The notes under the pieces were generated by a model that was not told the origin of the DNA, did not search any database, and saw only the letters and a program-made list of their open reading frames with translations. A stretch of 64,000 bases of DNA from Ampelomyces quisqualis (lineage: Eukaryota; Ascomycota; Dothideomycetes; Pleosporales; Phaeosphaeriaceae). The stretch lies in assembly GCA_018398575.1 (NCBI GenBank), contig JAGTXZ010000005.1, positions 3,410,001 to 3,474,000 on the forward strand. Direction: 5' to 3'. Made by a program: the position numbers and the translations under genes. The stretch's first letter is position 1. Every line of letters begins with the position of its first letter. Below, piece by piece: positions 42,270 to 53,600 of the stretch.

Positions 42270-43184
42270 GGTTGGGATGTCACGTTAAAAGTTCAGCTTC
42301 AGAGGTCAGACCATAGCCACCGGATAGAGACGCGTGCACCTCAACCCCCTCATTACGTCTCTTTGCCTCCAACAAAGCATGCAGAAAAAGCTTTTTCTAC
42401 TAAACACAGGGCTCTGATCTCGTCCAAGATCTTATCGTTGACAGCATTGCATCACACGGGCCATCGGCAATGCAAAATAGCATATTCTACACCAATGCGA
42501 AACGCTGAGTCGATCTGTCAGTGTCCACCAAAGACATTGGGGTCAAGCGAGTGCAAAAGCACCACGGTTCAAACTTCAGGTACCAGCCTGCGAAGCAAAA
42601 AAACGATTCCAACGATGGAGTTCAGGGGCCGTCATATGAGTGTTGTAACGATAGCGATGGTAAGCAGGTCTTGCATTATCGCATTCACGTCATCTAGCAG
42701 GTAGCTAGGATATGAAGTAGACGACCTGCGACCGCTCGTCGAATCAAAGGGCACTGTCAAATTAGATCCTTAGACTCGAGCCGCAAACGTACCCAAAGTA
42801 TGCAAATCCACCTGCTGCATATTGACAACGCAGATATTGTATACCCGGTACTTGGCTTCGCGTGACGCGATAGCCGACCGTCTGATTCGCCATGATCCTA
42901 GCTGGAACCCTGGGTACACGGCCCGCCATGAACCTTGGCATCATCAATTCACACAACGGGCCAATCTGCCCATCTGGTACTAACGCACCATCAAGTGACC
43001 ATGGTCAATCGGCAGTCTGGGTTGATTTGACGAGTCCCAAGGATGGCTAAGTTGAGTAATTCTGCCAGCATAACATGCCCGGTCGATGAATTACCAAGGA
43101 CTGGAGAAATGGTCAAATACATAATGTGCTTGTGCCCCTGGTGAGGCGTGTCTTGAACAAGGCAATTTCCGCATATTGTTCAAG
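42270..43184. other. Intergenic 0.9 kb, no gene seen
   Basis: Includes the 3' flank of the regulator and the beta-glucosidase promoter. A 113-residue frame at 42363-42704 is compositionally unlike protein and unsupported. Confidence 0.5.
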
Positions 43185-45653
43185 ATGCGCCACTTTTTCC
43201 TTTCTGTGCTGGCGACGGCTGCTCTGTCACGAGCTTCTGGTATGTTGCAACTCGAAAGGCTGGAGATACTACGTGCTAAGCAAATTAGTTCATCCCTCGG
43301 ATGAGAAGGTGTCCAAACGCGCCACCATCTCCTGGGACGAGGCATACATCAAAGCAAATGCTGCGTTGGCGAAGCTATCTGCCAGTGAGAAGATTGGTAT
43401 CGTTACAGGTACAGGGTGGCAGGGTGGAAATTGTGTTGGGAACACCAAAGCAGCAGGCTCCATCGGTTATCCCTCGCTCTGTTTGCAAGGTATGTTGTGA
43501 TTCTTGTGTTGAAGTCCCAGAAAAATACCCTGGGTCTATGTTCAATGTGAGGATTCCTGGGACTGCTGAATCACAAAAGTGGATTGTTTAGACTGGGCCC
43601 TGCAGATCTTGTAGGCAAAAAGTCATATGCTGACCTATGAAAGATGGACCCCAGGGTGTTCGCTACATTCAAGGGGCGACCGCTTTCGCGTCTGGTATCC
43701 ACGCTGCCAGTACATGGGATATTGATCTCGTTCGCGAACGTGGGCTTTTCCTCGGGACAGAGGCAAAGCAACTCGGTGTTCACGTGCAACTGGGTCCCAC
43801 ATCTGGCCCTCTCGGCAAGTTCGCTCAGGGTGGTCGCAACTGGGAGGGTTTCGGTGCGGATCCCTATCTTCAAGGCATCATGATGGCCCAAACGGTCGAG
43901 GGCATGCAAGAGGCTGGAGTTCAGGCGACGGCTAAGCACTTCATTGTCAATGAACAAGAGTTGAATCGCGAGACGATGAGTTCGGATATATCTGACAGGG
44001 TACTGCGCGAGCTCTACGTCTGGCCGTTCATGGATGCCATTCACTCCAATGTCGCATCTATCATGTGCAGTTACAACAAGCTCAATGGCACATGGGCGTG
44101 CGAAAGCGACTCCGTCATGAATAAGCTGTTGAAGGATGAGCTTGGTTTCCGCGGATACGTCATGTCTGACTGGAACGGTAGGTTTCTTGATAAGTTCGCA
44201 TATACGCATAACTCACCTTGTCACAGCTCAACACAGCACAACGGGAAGCGCCAACGGTGGCCTCGACATGACTATGCCCGGCTCCGATTTCTCCAACAAG
44301 AACGTCTACTGGGGTCCCCAGCTCCAGAACGCTGTCAGCAACGGTCAGGTCAAGCAAGCTCGTGTCGACGATATGGTCAAGCGGATTCTTGCAGCTTGGT
44401 ACCTCCTCGGCCAGGACAAGGACTACCCAACCGCAACCTTCAACTCCTGGAAAATCGGCTCTCACAACGTCGGCGGCACACACAAGACCAACGCCCGTGC
44501 CATGGCCCGCGACGGTATCGTCTTGCTGAAGAACTCCAATGCCTCCCTCCCCTTGAAGAAACCCAAATCCATCGCCGTGGTCGGCCTCGACTCCATTGTC
44601 GCCCCCAAAGGCGCAAACGCATGCGTTGACCGCGGGTGCAACGACGGTACCCTCGCCATGGGCTGGGGCTCCGCGTCCGTCGAATTCCCCTACCTCATCG
44701 CGCCCCTCGACGCCATCAAAACCCAGGCCCAAACCGACGGCACGACCGTGACGTCTTCGCCCAACGACAACGCCTCGCAGGGCGCCAACGCCGCGCAATC
44801 CGCTGATGTAGCTGTCGTCTGCATCAACGCTGATTCGGGCGAAGGGTACATCACGGTCGAAGGCAACGCCGGCGACCGCAAAGACCTCAACGCATGGCAC
44901 AACGGCAACGAACTCATCAAGGCCGTCGCAGCCGTAAACAAAAACACCATTGTCGTCGTGCACTCGGTCGGCCCAATCCTCATGGAAGAATGGATCGACA
45001 ATCCCTCCATCACAGCCGTCGTCTGGGCCGGCCTCCCCGGCCAAGAATCCGGCAACGCCCTCGTCGACATCCTCTACGGCACCACATCCCCCTCGGGGAA
45101 ATTACCTTACACCATCGCCAAAAACCCCAGCGACTACGGCACGACCATTGCACGCAGCGCCAACGACAAAAACTGGACCCTGCACATTGACTACCGCTAC
45201 CTCGACCACGCCGCCATCCCCCCCCGCTTCGAATTCGGCTTCGGCCTAACATACTCGACCTTCACCTACGCCGCCCTCACCATCACAGGCACGCCCTCGC
45301 CCGGCCCCGCATCCGCCCCCATCATCCCAGGCGGCCCCGCAGATCTATGGCACACAGTCGCAACCATCTCCTGCGTCCTGACCAACTCGGGCCCCGTCGT
45401 CGCCGCAGACGTGCCCCAGCTCTACCTCGGCTTTCCTGCCGCTGCTGCCGAGCCGCCCAAATTGCTCAGGGGGTTTGCGAAAATTAAACTCGCGCCGGGG
45501 GAGGCGGGGGCGGTCGAGTTTGCGCTGCGCAGGAGGGATATGAGTGTTTGGGATGCGGCGAGTGGGAAGTGGTGGGTGCCGAGCGGGGAGTTCAAGGTGT
45601 TTGTTGGCGCGAGCTCGAGGGATGTGAGGCTTACGGGTGTGATTGTGGTCTGA
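43185..45653 (+). CDS. Secreted GH3 beta-glucosidase
   Basis: Hydrolyses terminal beta-glucosides such as cellobiose outside the cell. Exons 43185-43239, 43289-43489, 43644-44177 and 44227-45653 (introns 49, 154 and 49 bp, all phase 1) give 738 residues. A signal peptide (MRHFFLSVLATAALSRAS) leads into the GH3 N domain: IVTGTGWQGGNCVGNT, SLCLQDGPQGVRY, ATAFASGIHAASTWD, TAKHFIVNEQELNRE and GYVMSDWNA, whose Asp (about residue 260) is the nucleophile. The C domain has DGIVLLKNSNASLPL and AAVNKNTIVVVHSVGP; the C-terminal fibronectin III-like domain ends in an immunoglobulin-type fold (VEFALRRRDMSVWD ... YKVF-like FKVFVGASSRDV). The 3' half is strongly biased to C-ending codons, suggesting high expression. 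Confidence 0.95.
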
Positions 45654-46082
45654 GGGGCTGGGATGGGGGGGGATCTGGCATGGTGATGACTTTGTATAAT
45701 GGTGGATTTGGATGTGCATCTGCGCTCATGAGATGGGATGTGATGCCAAGGAAATGGGTTGAGAGAATGATTTGGACGTTTCGACAAAGTACCTTGTTCA
45801 CGAACTGGACAGTCTGTAAATGGTGTCAAATCGACGCCACTACATCATTACTCCAAGTCCACTCGAGCATCTACAAATCACCTCTTGATGCGATGCCTGA
45901 AGGAATGTTGCCAAGCCAGATGATGTCGATAGTTGTATTTTAGCTGGATAATCCAAACACTAGTCATTGTTCCCACGTTTCAATTTTATACCAGTCCCGT
46001 CATGAACGCCAGTGCTTATTGAACAAAACCCTAACTTCTACATCACATTGCCAGAGCATACCGCCAATTCTCCTTCGTCCGT
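45654..46082. other. Convergent intergenic region, no gene seen
   Basis: 429 bp between the GH3 and CPA1 stop codons; presumably both 3' UTRs. Confidence 0.6.
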
Positions 46083-47577
46083 CTAAGCAGAAGCAGTGAT
46101 TGGCTGGTAAGGAGGCGCCACAGGGCCACCCACATCAACCTGCTCGACCCTTCCTGGGGCATGGAGCTCAAAATCGGGCTGGGCAGGGTGCACGCCAACA
46201 CGCTCCTTACTAAGAAGGTCGACGAGAAGTGGGCTTGGCTTGTTGTTCCTCTCGGAGAAAGCAGCCTGGTGATCCTTGTACTTCTGAACGTTCTCAACGT
46301 ACTTGTCGAAGAGGTACGAAGAGTCCATGGGTCCGCCCTTGGCTTCGGGGTGGAACTGGGCACTGAAGATGGGGCGCGAGTTGTGAATGAGGCCTTCGTT
46401 GGACTGGTCGTTGAGGTTGGTGAAATACTCCCTCCATTCGCTGCTGAGAGTGGTAGGATCAACAGCGTATCCGTGGTTCTGCGAAGTGATGTGGCACTTT
46501 CCGGTGGTGAGGTCGAGAGCTGGGATGTTGTGGGCACGGTTGCCGTACTTGAGCTTGATGGTCTTAGCACCGGCCGCAAGAGCAATGAGTTGGTGACCCA
46601 TGCATATGCCCATAACGGGGATCTGCGAAGTCTCGAACAGCTTGCGGAGGTTGTATACAGTGGAAGTACAGTGAGTAGGGTCACCAGGGCCGTTGGAGAT
46701 GAAGACTCCATCGAAGTGGTGTGCAACCTTGTGGATGGGGTAGTCGAAGGGGAAGCAGGTGACGCTGGCACCGCGGGAGACGAGACTGCGAAGGATGTTC
46801 TCCTTGACACCGCAGTCGATCAGAGCAACGTGCATGTCGCCGAGAGACGAGCTGACGTGGAAGGGAGCCTTGGTAGATACACGACGGACCAAGTTGATAG
46901 CCTCGGGGTCGATGTAGGCCTCGTCCTCATCAGCATCGTATTCTTCGCCGACGGTAATACGAGCCAGTGAGGAACCCTGCTCACGGAGATATGTCACAAC
47001 CTCGCGGGTGTCAACGCCGGAAATGGCAGGGACACCCTCGCGAGCGCACCACTCGGCGAGAGACTCGACGGCAGTCCAGTGGCTGTGCTTCAGGGCATAG
47101 TCCTGAACAACGATACCAGAAGCCTGGATGTTGGGCGACTCGAAGTATCGGAGCAAGCCGTGCTCGTCGCGAGCGGCGGAGGGGACGCCATAGTTGCCAA
47201 TGAGTGGCTGGGTGAAGACGAGAATCTGTCCACGGTACGAAGGGTCGGTCATAGACTCGGGGTAACCAACAAGCGAGGTGGTGAAAACGGCTTCGCCGGA
47301 GATGTTGGCTTTGGCGCCAAAGGACTTTCCAGAGAAAATAGGTCCATTCTAGAAGCGTTCAGCGACGTAGGGTTGAGGTTGACGGCGATGCACAAACCTT
47401 GATGGTGAATGTGGCCCTTTCGAGTGCTACTGGAGTAGCCCTGCGAGTGGGGGTCGGGATCTCGCGGGCAGTGTTGGTTTGCACGGTAGCGAGGAAGCGG
47501 GCTTGTGTGCGGTTCTTTGTCACTTGGCCCAGGACACTAGCGGACCGGACGGTGGGTTTGAGGATTTGCGAAAGCAT
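46083..47577 (-). CDS. CPA1: Arginine-specific carbamoyl-phosphate synthetase, small (glutaminase) subunit
   Basis: Splits glutamine and channels ammonia to the large subunit for carbamoyl phosphate, first step toward citrulline and arginine. Exons 47577-47398 and 47348-46083 (intron 49 bp, GTTTGT ... TTCTAG, phase 0) give 481 residues. The first 35-45 residues are basic and Ser/Thr/Ala-rich (MLSQILKPTVRSASVLG), a mitochondrial presequence, as for Neurospora arg-2. The CPSase_sm domain shows NGPIFSGKSFGA, GEAVFTTSLVGYPESMTDPSY and AISGVDTREVV. The class I glutaminase has ALIDCGVKENILRSL, FISNGPGDP, the nucleophile Cys in MGICMGHQL, and QFHPEAKGGP with the His-Glu pair. The 5' leader carries an arginine attenuator uORF, so translation is expected to fall when arginine is high. 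Confidence 0.97.
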
Positions 47578-47635
47578 GGTGAGTCGAGTGTAAGCGGTAG
47601 TGGTAGGTGGTGTAACGGCGGTTTTGGGTAGGCTT

Positions 47636-47945
47636 TTAGTTTACTGAGGCCTTCCACAGGTGGTCTGGCGGAGGGGTTAGTTTGTTGCTCAGCACGCCCA
47701 TGTTGGGACAGCAGCGTACCTGAGATGTAGTCCTGGAACAACGATTAGCCATGGTCACAACAGGAGAGAAGCATAACAATGAAAGCTTCCAAGAGGGAGT
47801 GTATGATAGCATGTCAAGGCATGCCGCCAGGTGGACGATAAATGCGGTGTGTGATCAATGCGGTGTACGGCGAGATAAGGAATGGAAATGCGACGCAACC
47901 TTCGCAACATACCTGGGAAGTGAAGACGGAGGGAGCAGCACGCAT
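47636..47945 (-). promoter_or_regulatory. Arginine attenuator peptide uORF (24 codons, split over three exons)
   Basis: Exons 47945-47913, 47732-47720 and 47664-47636, with introns of 180 bp (GTATGT ... CTAAT ... CCAG) and 55 bp (GTACGC ... CTAAC ... CCAG). The spliced frame is 24 codons plus stop: MRAAPSVFTSQ, then DYIS, then DHLWKASVN. The central SVFTSQDYxSDHLW matches the arginine attenuator peptide of Neurospora arg-2 and yeast CPA1, including Asp12 and Trp19, which are important for arginine-dependent ribosome stalling in known peptides. The stop is 58 nt before the CPA1 start codon. The match also independently proves both leader introns. Function (stalling, and possibly nonsense-mediated decay, at high arginine) follows from the family. 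Confidence 0.92.
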
Positions 47946-48496
47946 AAGCGCGGTAGTACCAGCCGGAGGAGGTCAGAGGAAGGCGGGTATAGAGAACCCT
48001 TGGAAAGTTGTGGTTGTAGCGTGCAGGCGGGTGTGAAGTTGTGGTGTGTGGAAGTGTGAGCCACTATCGAAAAGAGAGGAGGTTTATCGCTCGCTAGCGT
48101 GGCCGAAGGGCTGACGCACCAACTCTACAAAAATCTGTCAGCCATGTGGTCATTGGCCGATGAGGTGCCGTCCTCAAACACCACGGCGACCACGCACGAC
48201 TCGAATGCGCCCCACTGCGAGCTTCCGGGAACCCGAGGGCCCTGTCTATGGTGATGCACAGATGACCTCAGTCTGGCGTGCAAGGGGCAATAGCTCGTCA
48301 TTCTATACGCATGAATTTCCTTCCATGCCCGTCATTTCCAGACGGCGATTTTGCTCCAGGCCGGAGATGTCAATCCAGGGTGATGTTGGAGGCATGTCAC
48401 GTGCGCAGAGACCGGCAAGTTCGGTCAAGCATAAGAACAATAACATGTTGAGATTGATCATACAATGCCAAGACGCTGAGACGTATCGAATCACCC
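47946..48496. other. Intergenic, CPA1 promoter side
   Basis: 551 bp between the uORF start and the 3' end of the next minus-strand gene. It should hold the CPA1 promoter. No perfect TGACTCA site was seen and no gene. Confidence 0.5.
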
Positions 48497-50251
48497 TCAT
48501 GCCTTTCCAAAACCAGCTTCTTCGACCTCCATGTCCCCTACGCCATCTCCCTCGGCCTCACCACTCTCGCTGTCCTTGGCCGCTTCTCCTGCTTTCACCT
48601 CTGCCACCCGCCTTTCCCGTCTCTCTTGCTCTTTCTTGCGCGCACCCGCTTTCAGTTTTTCCCATTGCTCGCGATACCTGCCAATGACTTGACTGTTCTT
48701 CTCGTTTTGCTTAGCTAAGTGATCGTTGTTGCTCATGAGGTCGTTCACTTTGGCGGTCTGGGACGCGAGAAGGGCTTCGAGATGTGCAATCCTGCGGGCG
48801 GCGTTCAAGTCTGGCGGCGGACCCGGCGATGTTGGCTGACTCGATGGAATCGGTGGTGACGGGGGTGCGAGTACTGCGTTGAAACCCTGGGGCAAAGCAT
48901 GCGCAAGCGCATTAGAATCACTAGAATTCCTTCCAGGACCACGTGCGCGGAACGATTGTGCGAGTGCATCGAAGCTTCTCTGGGAGTTGAGCTCCCACAT
49001 CTGAATACGCTTGGCTTGTTTGTCGACAAGCGCCTTGAGCGTCTCATTCTCAAGCGCGAGTTCTTCCATCGTCTTCAAACCCGATCCACATCCTGCAGGA
49101 ATGTTTTGTTGCGGCGTTACTCCGGACCCTGACTTGGTTTTGGCATGGCGGGCTTTGGTGGGAGACGGTGGACCAACATTTTCACGCGCATCCACAAATT
49201 CTTCGTGGGAGCTGCTTTTGAGGGAACCGGAACCTTCCTCTGTTGAGCTCACGTGCTGATTCTGCACGTCCTTTTTGTTTTGTAGAAAACTAGCATACGA
49301 TGCAGTTCCCGGGACTAGGTAAAAGCTCTCATTCGGGCCAAGTGGTGCATTGCCATCTTGTCTTAAAGCGCGAAGCGCAGGCTTACTGATCAAGGCGGCA
49401 AGATCAGGTACAGAAGACTTGACGGTGCGCAAAGCTTCGGGAGATTGCGTCCTAGTCTTGGTCTTCTGCTTCTCTTCCCTGGTAGGCTCAGCGGGGAGCG
49501 CTGGTGGAGCTGGGTTCAGCGGGAGGGATGTAAATGCGAGCGGTGCAGAGATTGCAGATATGACACCTCCAAAGGCAGAATAGAAGCGACGGAAGTTGTC
49601 GTCTGGGGGCGGAGAGGCAGACTTGGGCGACGAGAGGTCCGTGTGCTGCTTCGGAACATGCTTGCTTTTGGTCGACGCGGCGCTGCGTGACTGTTGCGCG
49701 AGCAGGTCGCGGACTGGTGTAGCGCCTGGCTCTTCGCGACCGCCTATCGCACCTGCCACATTGACGGCAGTGCCACTTGTCGTCCGTCTAGCGGTTGGTA
49801 TTCCGCGCTTCTCGGCAAGGTTGGAGGCTATCGAGGACTGCGGGAGTCTACGGCGAGAGGTAGGGAGGGTCGATGAGGCAGTGGACGGGGCAGCAGACTT
49901 GCCAGCAGTGGTCCCGGAGAGCTCGGGCTTTGCAGTGCTCCCGGGGGCGTGGCTGGTGGCGCTGGACTGCTTCTCCTTGCGCGGGGCTTCTTTGATCAGG
50001 CCCGCGAGTGTGCGGTGGTGGTCTTCGAGGAGGCCGAGGATGCGGAGGGCCTATACGCATACACGTCAGGCGGGGCAGTAGACTCTGGGCGGTAGGCCGA
50101 CCTCGGCATTCTGGGTATCCTGGACAGCTTCGCGGAAGGCGGTGGCGGCAAAGTCGTGCTCCTGCCCCGCGGTGGCTACTCTGTTGTCCACGGTGGCGGT
50201 GGCGGCGATGCGGACGTGTTCGTGGGCGTGGGTGAGGGCGGCCGACTCCAT
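48497..50251 (-). CDS. MIT-like domain and coiled-coil protein, function unknown
   Basis: Exons 50251-50102 and 50050-48497 (intron 51 bp, GTCGGC ... CGTATAG, phase 0) give 567 residues. The N terminus (MESAALTHAHEHVRIAATAT ... AATAFREAV followed by ALRILGLLEDHHRTLAGLI across the splice site) forms an Ala-rich three-helix pattern like MIT domains, which bind ESCRT-III tails. A Ser/Pro-rich disordered middle follows, with DNFRRFYSAFGGVISAISAPLAF and NESFYLVPGTASYASFL as conserved-looking islands. Coiled coils lie at MEELALENETLKALVDKQAK and near residues 470-540 (RIAHLEALLASQTAKVNDLM, then RYREQWEKLK), then a basic and an acidic tail. This suggests membrane-traffic or autophagy work, but that is inference. 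Confidence 0.78.
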
Positions 50252-50615
50252 GGTGGTGTTGCGGAGAGAGGCGCACAGGCGGAACCAGTCGAGTGGCGTG
50301 TGGTGGTGTCGAACATGTCAGCCACACCAGAGCACATGTCAGCCACACCAGAGCACTTGTCAGCCACACCAGAGCACATGTCAGCCACACCAGAGCACAT
50401 GTCAGCCACACCAGAGCACTTGTCAGCCACACCAGAGCACTTGTCAGCCACACCAGACCAATACGAGTTACTCGGTACGCGGTACGGTGCCAGCAGCTGT
50501 GGGCCGGCCGCCTGGCCCCTGGGGGTGTTCCATGCCCCGGCCCCAGCTGATGATGCATGAGCTGCTTCATAGTTCGTGCTCCGTACTATCTACTCCAGTG
50601 AGTCCAGTCGACAGC
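50252..50615. other. Divergent promoter with minisatellite
   Basis: 364 bp between the start codons of the MIT-like gene (minus) and the sterol transporter (plus). Most of it is the seven-copy 21-bp repeat. No separate gene was seen. Confidence 0.6.
50315..50461. repeat. 21-bp minisatellite, seven copies
   Basis: The unit ATGTCAGCCACACCAGAGCA + C, with A or T at its first base, is repeated seven times; the last copy diverges at its end. The unit is two helical turns long and a multiple of three, so all frames stay open through the array on both strands. It lies in a divergent promoter. Confidence 0.95.
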
Positions 50616-53600
50616 ATGGCCGCGGCCCACCGCAGCCCCCCGGTCGACGACGACGACGCGCTGGACCGCCTGAGGAGCCGCCACTCGGACGACGGCCGCA
50701 GCGACGCCTCGTCGGCCCATCGCAAGCGCATGACGAGCATGTTCAAGGGGCGCAGCAAGCGCAGGCAGTCGGCCGCCAGCCAGGACGACGTCGACGTCGC
50801 GCAACCCGGCCCCGCCGAGCACATCCCCCCCGTGCCGCCCGTCAGACGCAACCCCAGCGATGACGCGCTGGGCCTGCGCGCCGAAGACTCGGATTCTGAT
50901 GCGTAAGTGCGCGTATTCTCTTTGGCCCCGTATTCGGCTTCCCGGCGCGGTATCGGATGCCATGGACAGCCATGCATGTGGCACCAGCGTGCAGCATCGA
51001 CCGGAGCCACCTCACTCGTACACCTGCACCATCACTCCCGCACCATCACTCCCGCATCATCACTCCCGCATCATCACTCCCGCATCATCACTCTCACGCG
51101 CGTCTTCCTTCGCATTGTCAATCTCTCGCTCGCACCCTTCGCAATATCTCCATTCGCGATACCCAGCTTTTGTCTCGTATTCTTTGTTGCAACGCTACGC
51201 ATCCGGCCTGCGCCGCTTAGCTGACCCGCTGCAAGCTCGCCTGCCAAGAGGCCTGGCATTTCACCACACCAGTCGCACGCAGGACTCTTGACGCTGTCCT
51301 CGCCTCTCATAGCCTCCGAGACGCTCGATTCGGTCGGGCCCACCACAGATGCCACCCCCCTCGACTCGGTAGCCTCCGCCGAAGAAGCCTCGATCCGACA
51401 CGCGAACACCATCGACGTTGCAGCGAACAAGCGAGGAGTGTCACCATCGCCAGTGGGGAGGCTGAAAGAGGCATTTGCGCCCGGTCGAAGGCCGACGTCC
51501 CCCAAGACAGGAGTTGAGCCCGAGCCCGCGAGGCCGAGCACAAGTGGAGGTGGACTGGGCGCCTTGTTTGGAGGGAAGAAGCGCGAGACCAAGCTCCTGG
51601 ACCAACCCATCCAGCCTTCACCGCCGCAGATACGTACTGCACGCCAGGCACAGTCGACGACATCCCTTCGCTCAACGGCTCCAAAGCGAATTATCACACA
51701 CCATCCCGCGACCCCGCCAAACATCTCCGATGCGCCCACCACATTCGTCACTCCCCCAACACCAACCGATGGGAAGGCCGTGTCGCCTACGCACTATACA
51801 AGCTCAAAAGACGGGCCGAACCACGTAGCCTCGCAGTCGAATCCCAACGTGACCGTCTCTCCTTCGGGGAACATGATATCGCATCGACGCGTGCGCTCAG
51901 CTACCAATCCTCCCAGCAAGCTTTCCAACTCTGTCACAGCGCCGCTCACGCCTCATCTGGAAGAATCCAAGACCCCTGGCGGGACTGCGTTCGCTCCAAA
52001 TAACCCTGGGGGTTTCTTTGCATCTGTATTTTCTGCTGCGCAAAACGCCGCCAACAATTTGAGCAACACGATTGCCAACAACAACACCGTGAAGAGCAAA
52101 CCAGGTGAGCCGCAGCAGGCTGAAGAAGACAAGAAAGCAGAAGACGGCGGTGAAGAGGTCATTGGCCCAGACAGCGCAGAGACAACGTCGGACGGCTCCG
52201 CAGGGAAGCCTAGACCCGCTGTCGAAACACTCGGCTCTGGCAATTTGAGCCTAGCTCACCTCGGAATCGTAGACAACGACGTTAGCCCAGTGTCGTCCTC
52301 TACGAACATCACAATGAAGGCGGACGAGGCCTCTGCCAAGGCCGAGGACATTGCTGCCACCCAAGCTGTGTCGGCAGCTTATGCAGCAGAGACGCCTGCA
52401 TCTGTCCAGAATGACCGCCCACGATCCCACACGGCTAATTCGGGTTCGTCCCTACCTGTACCCGCTTCTCCGCAAAGACAACCTGAAATTACAGACTCTC
52501 CAGCTGCATCATCGATACAGAGGCAAGGCAGCATTCGTAGTCGCATCAGTGGCGGAAGAAGGAGGAGACACCGAGGCAGCTCTGCTACAACTGGAAATAC
52601 AATCGCCGCTGCCATAGCCGGCAGTACAGCGACTTTGGCGCCGAGCGCGGCAGCGAATGGCAATCGATTGCATGGCACCGGCTTCGCAGTTGCGTCACCA
52701 AAACGAAACAGAGATTTTCATAGCTTCTTCAAGAGCGTGCCAGAAGACGACTATCTCATAGAAGATTATAGCGCCGCCTTGCAGAAAGAGATACTGCTTC
52801 ACGGTCGTCTCTACGTTTCTGAGGGGCATCTTTGCTTCTCGAGCAATATCCTTGGCTGGGTGACGAACCTTGTCATCAGTTTTGACGAGGTCGTTTCGGT
52901 TGAAAAGAAGTCCACTGCAGTTTTGTTCCCGAATGCTATTGTCATTCAGACACTACACGCCCGCAATATATTTGCATCATTCTTAGCACGCGACTCTACC
53001 TACGACTTGATTATCGGCATCTGGAAAATATCGCATCCTAACCTCAAGTCGTCACTGAACGGTATAACACTAGACTCTGGAGGCACTGGCGACAAGACTG
53101 AAAAGGCTGAGTCTGTCGGAAGCGACGATGGATCAACCGGAAATTCAGAGGACGATGTGTACGATGAGGATGCAGAAGAGGACGACGGCATTGGTAGCTT
53201 CACCGAGGCTGGTGAAGGAAGTGTCGCGGGCAGTGAGGTTGGCTCTGTGACGGGAGCTGAGGGGCAGCGAAAAGTCAGTGCCGCTATATCACAAGCTACT
53301 GGTGGTGGCGGTGAGGTAACGGAAGCAGCAAAGGCTGCGACAAATGGCGCTGCTGCTGCGGCACAGGACTTCCCTGGTTCCGTAGCTCACGGTCCTACTG
53401 AGTGCGGGGACACTGACCAGCATTGCGACAAACTGCTTATCGATACAACGATCCCAGCGCCCCTGGGCAAAGTCTACAGCCTCATGTTCGGGCCAGCTTC
53501 TGGGGTCTTCATGCGGAAGTGGCTGATTGACGATCAAAAGTCGACAGACCTGCAGCTCGAAGACGATAAAAAGGGATTAGGGGAAGACAAGAAGTCTCTA

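Noticed and set aside
44160..45044. Antisense 294-residue frame over the beta-glucosidase gene
   Set aside because: Same GC-rich codon effect; Gly/Asp/Val-rich composition without domain.
46161..46970. Plus-strand 269-residue frame opposite CPA1
   Set aside because: CPA1 is unambiguous on the minus strand with catalytic residues; the plus frame has no recognisable features.
50315..50461. CRISPR-like array
   Set aside because: Units are contiguous 21-mers without unique spacers in a eukaryotic genome; a minisatellite.
50142..50906. 254-residue frame running through the promoter minisatellite
   Set aside because: Only the part from 50616 is protein-like and belongs to the sterol transporter exon 1; upstream is repeat and promoter. 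Kept as a finding about a possible longer form, not as a gene.
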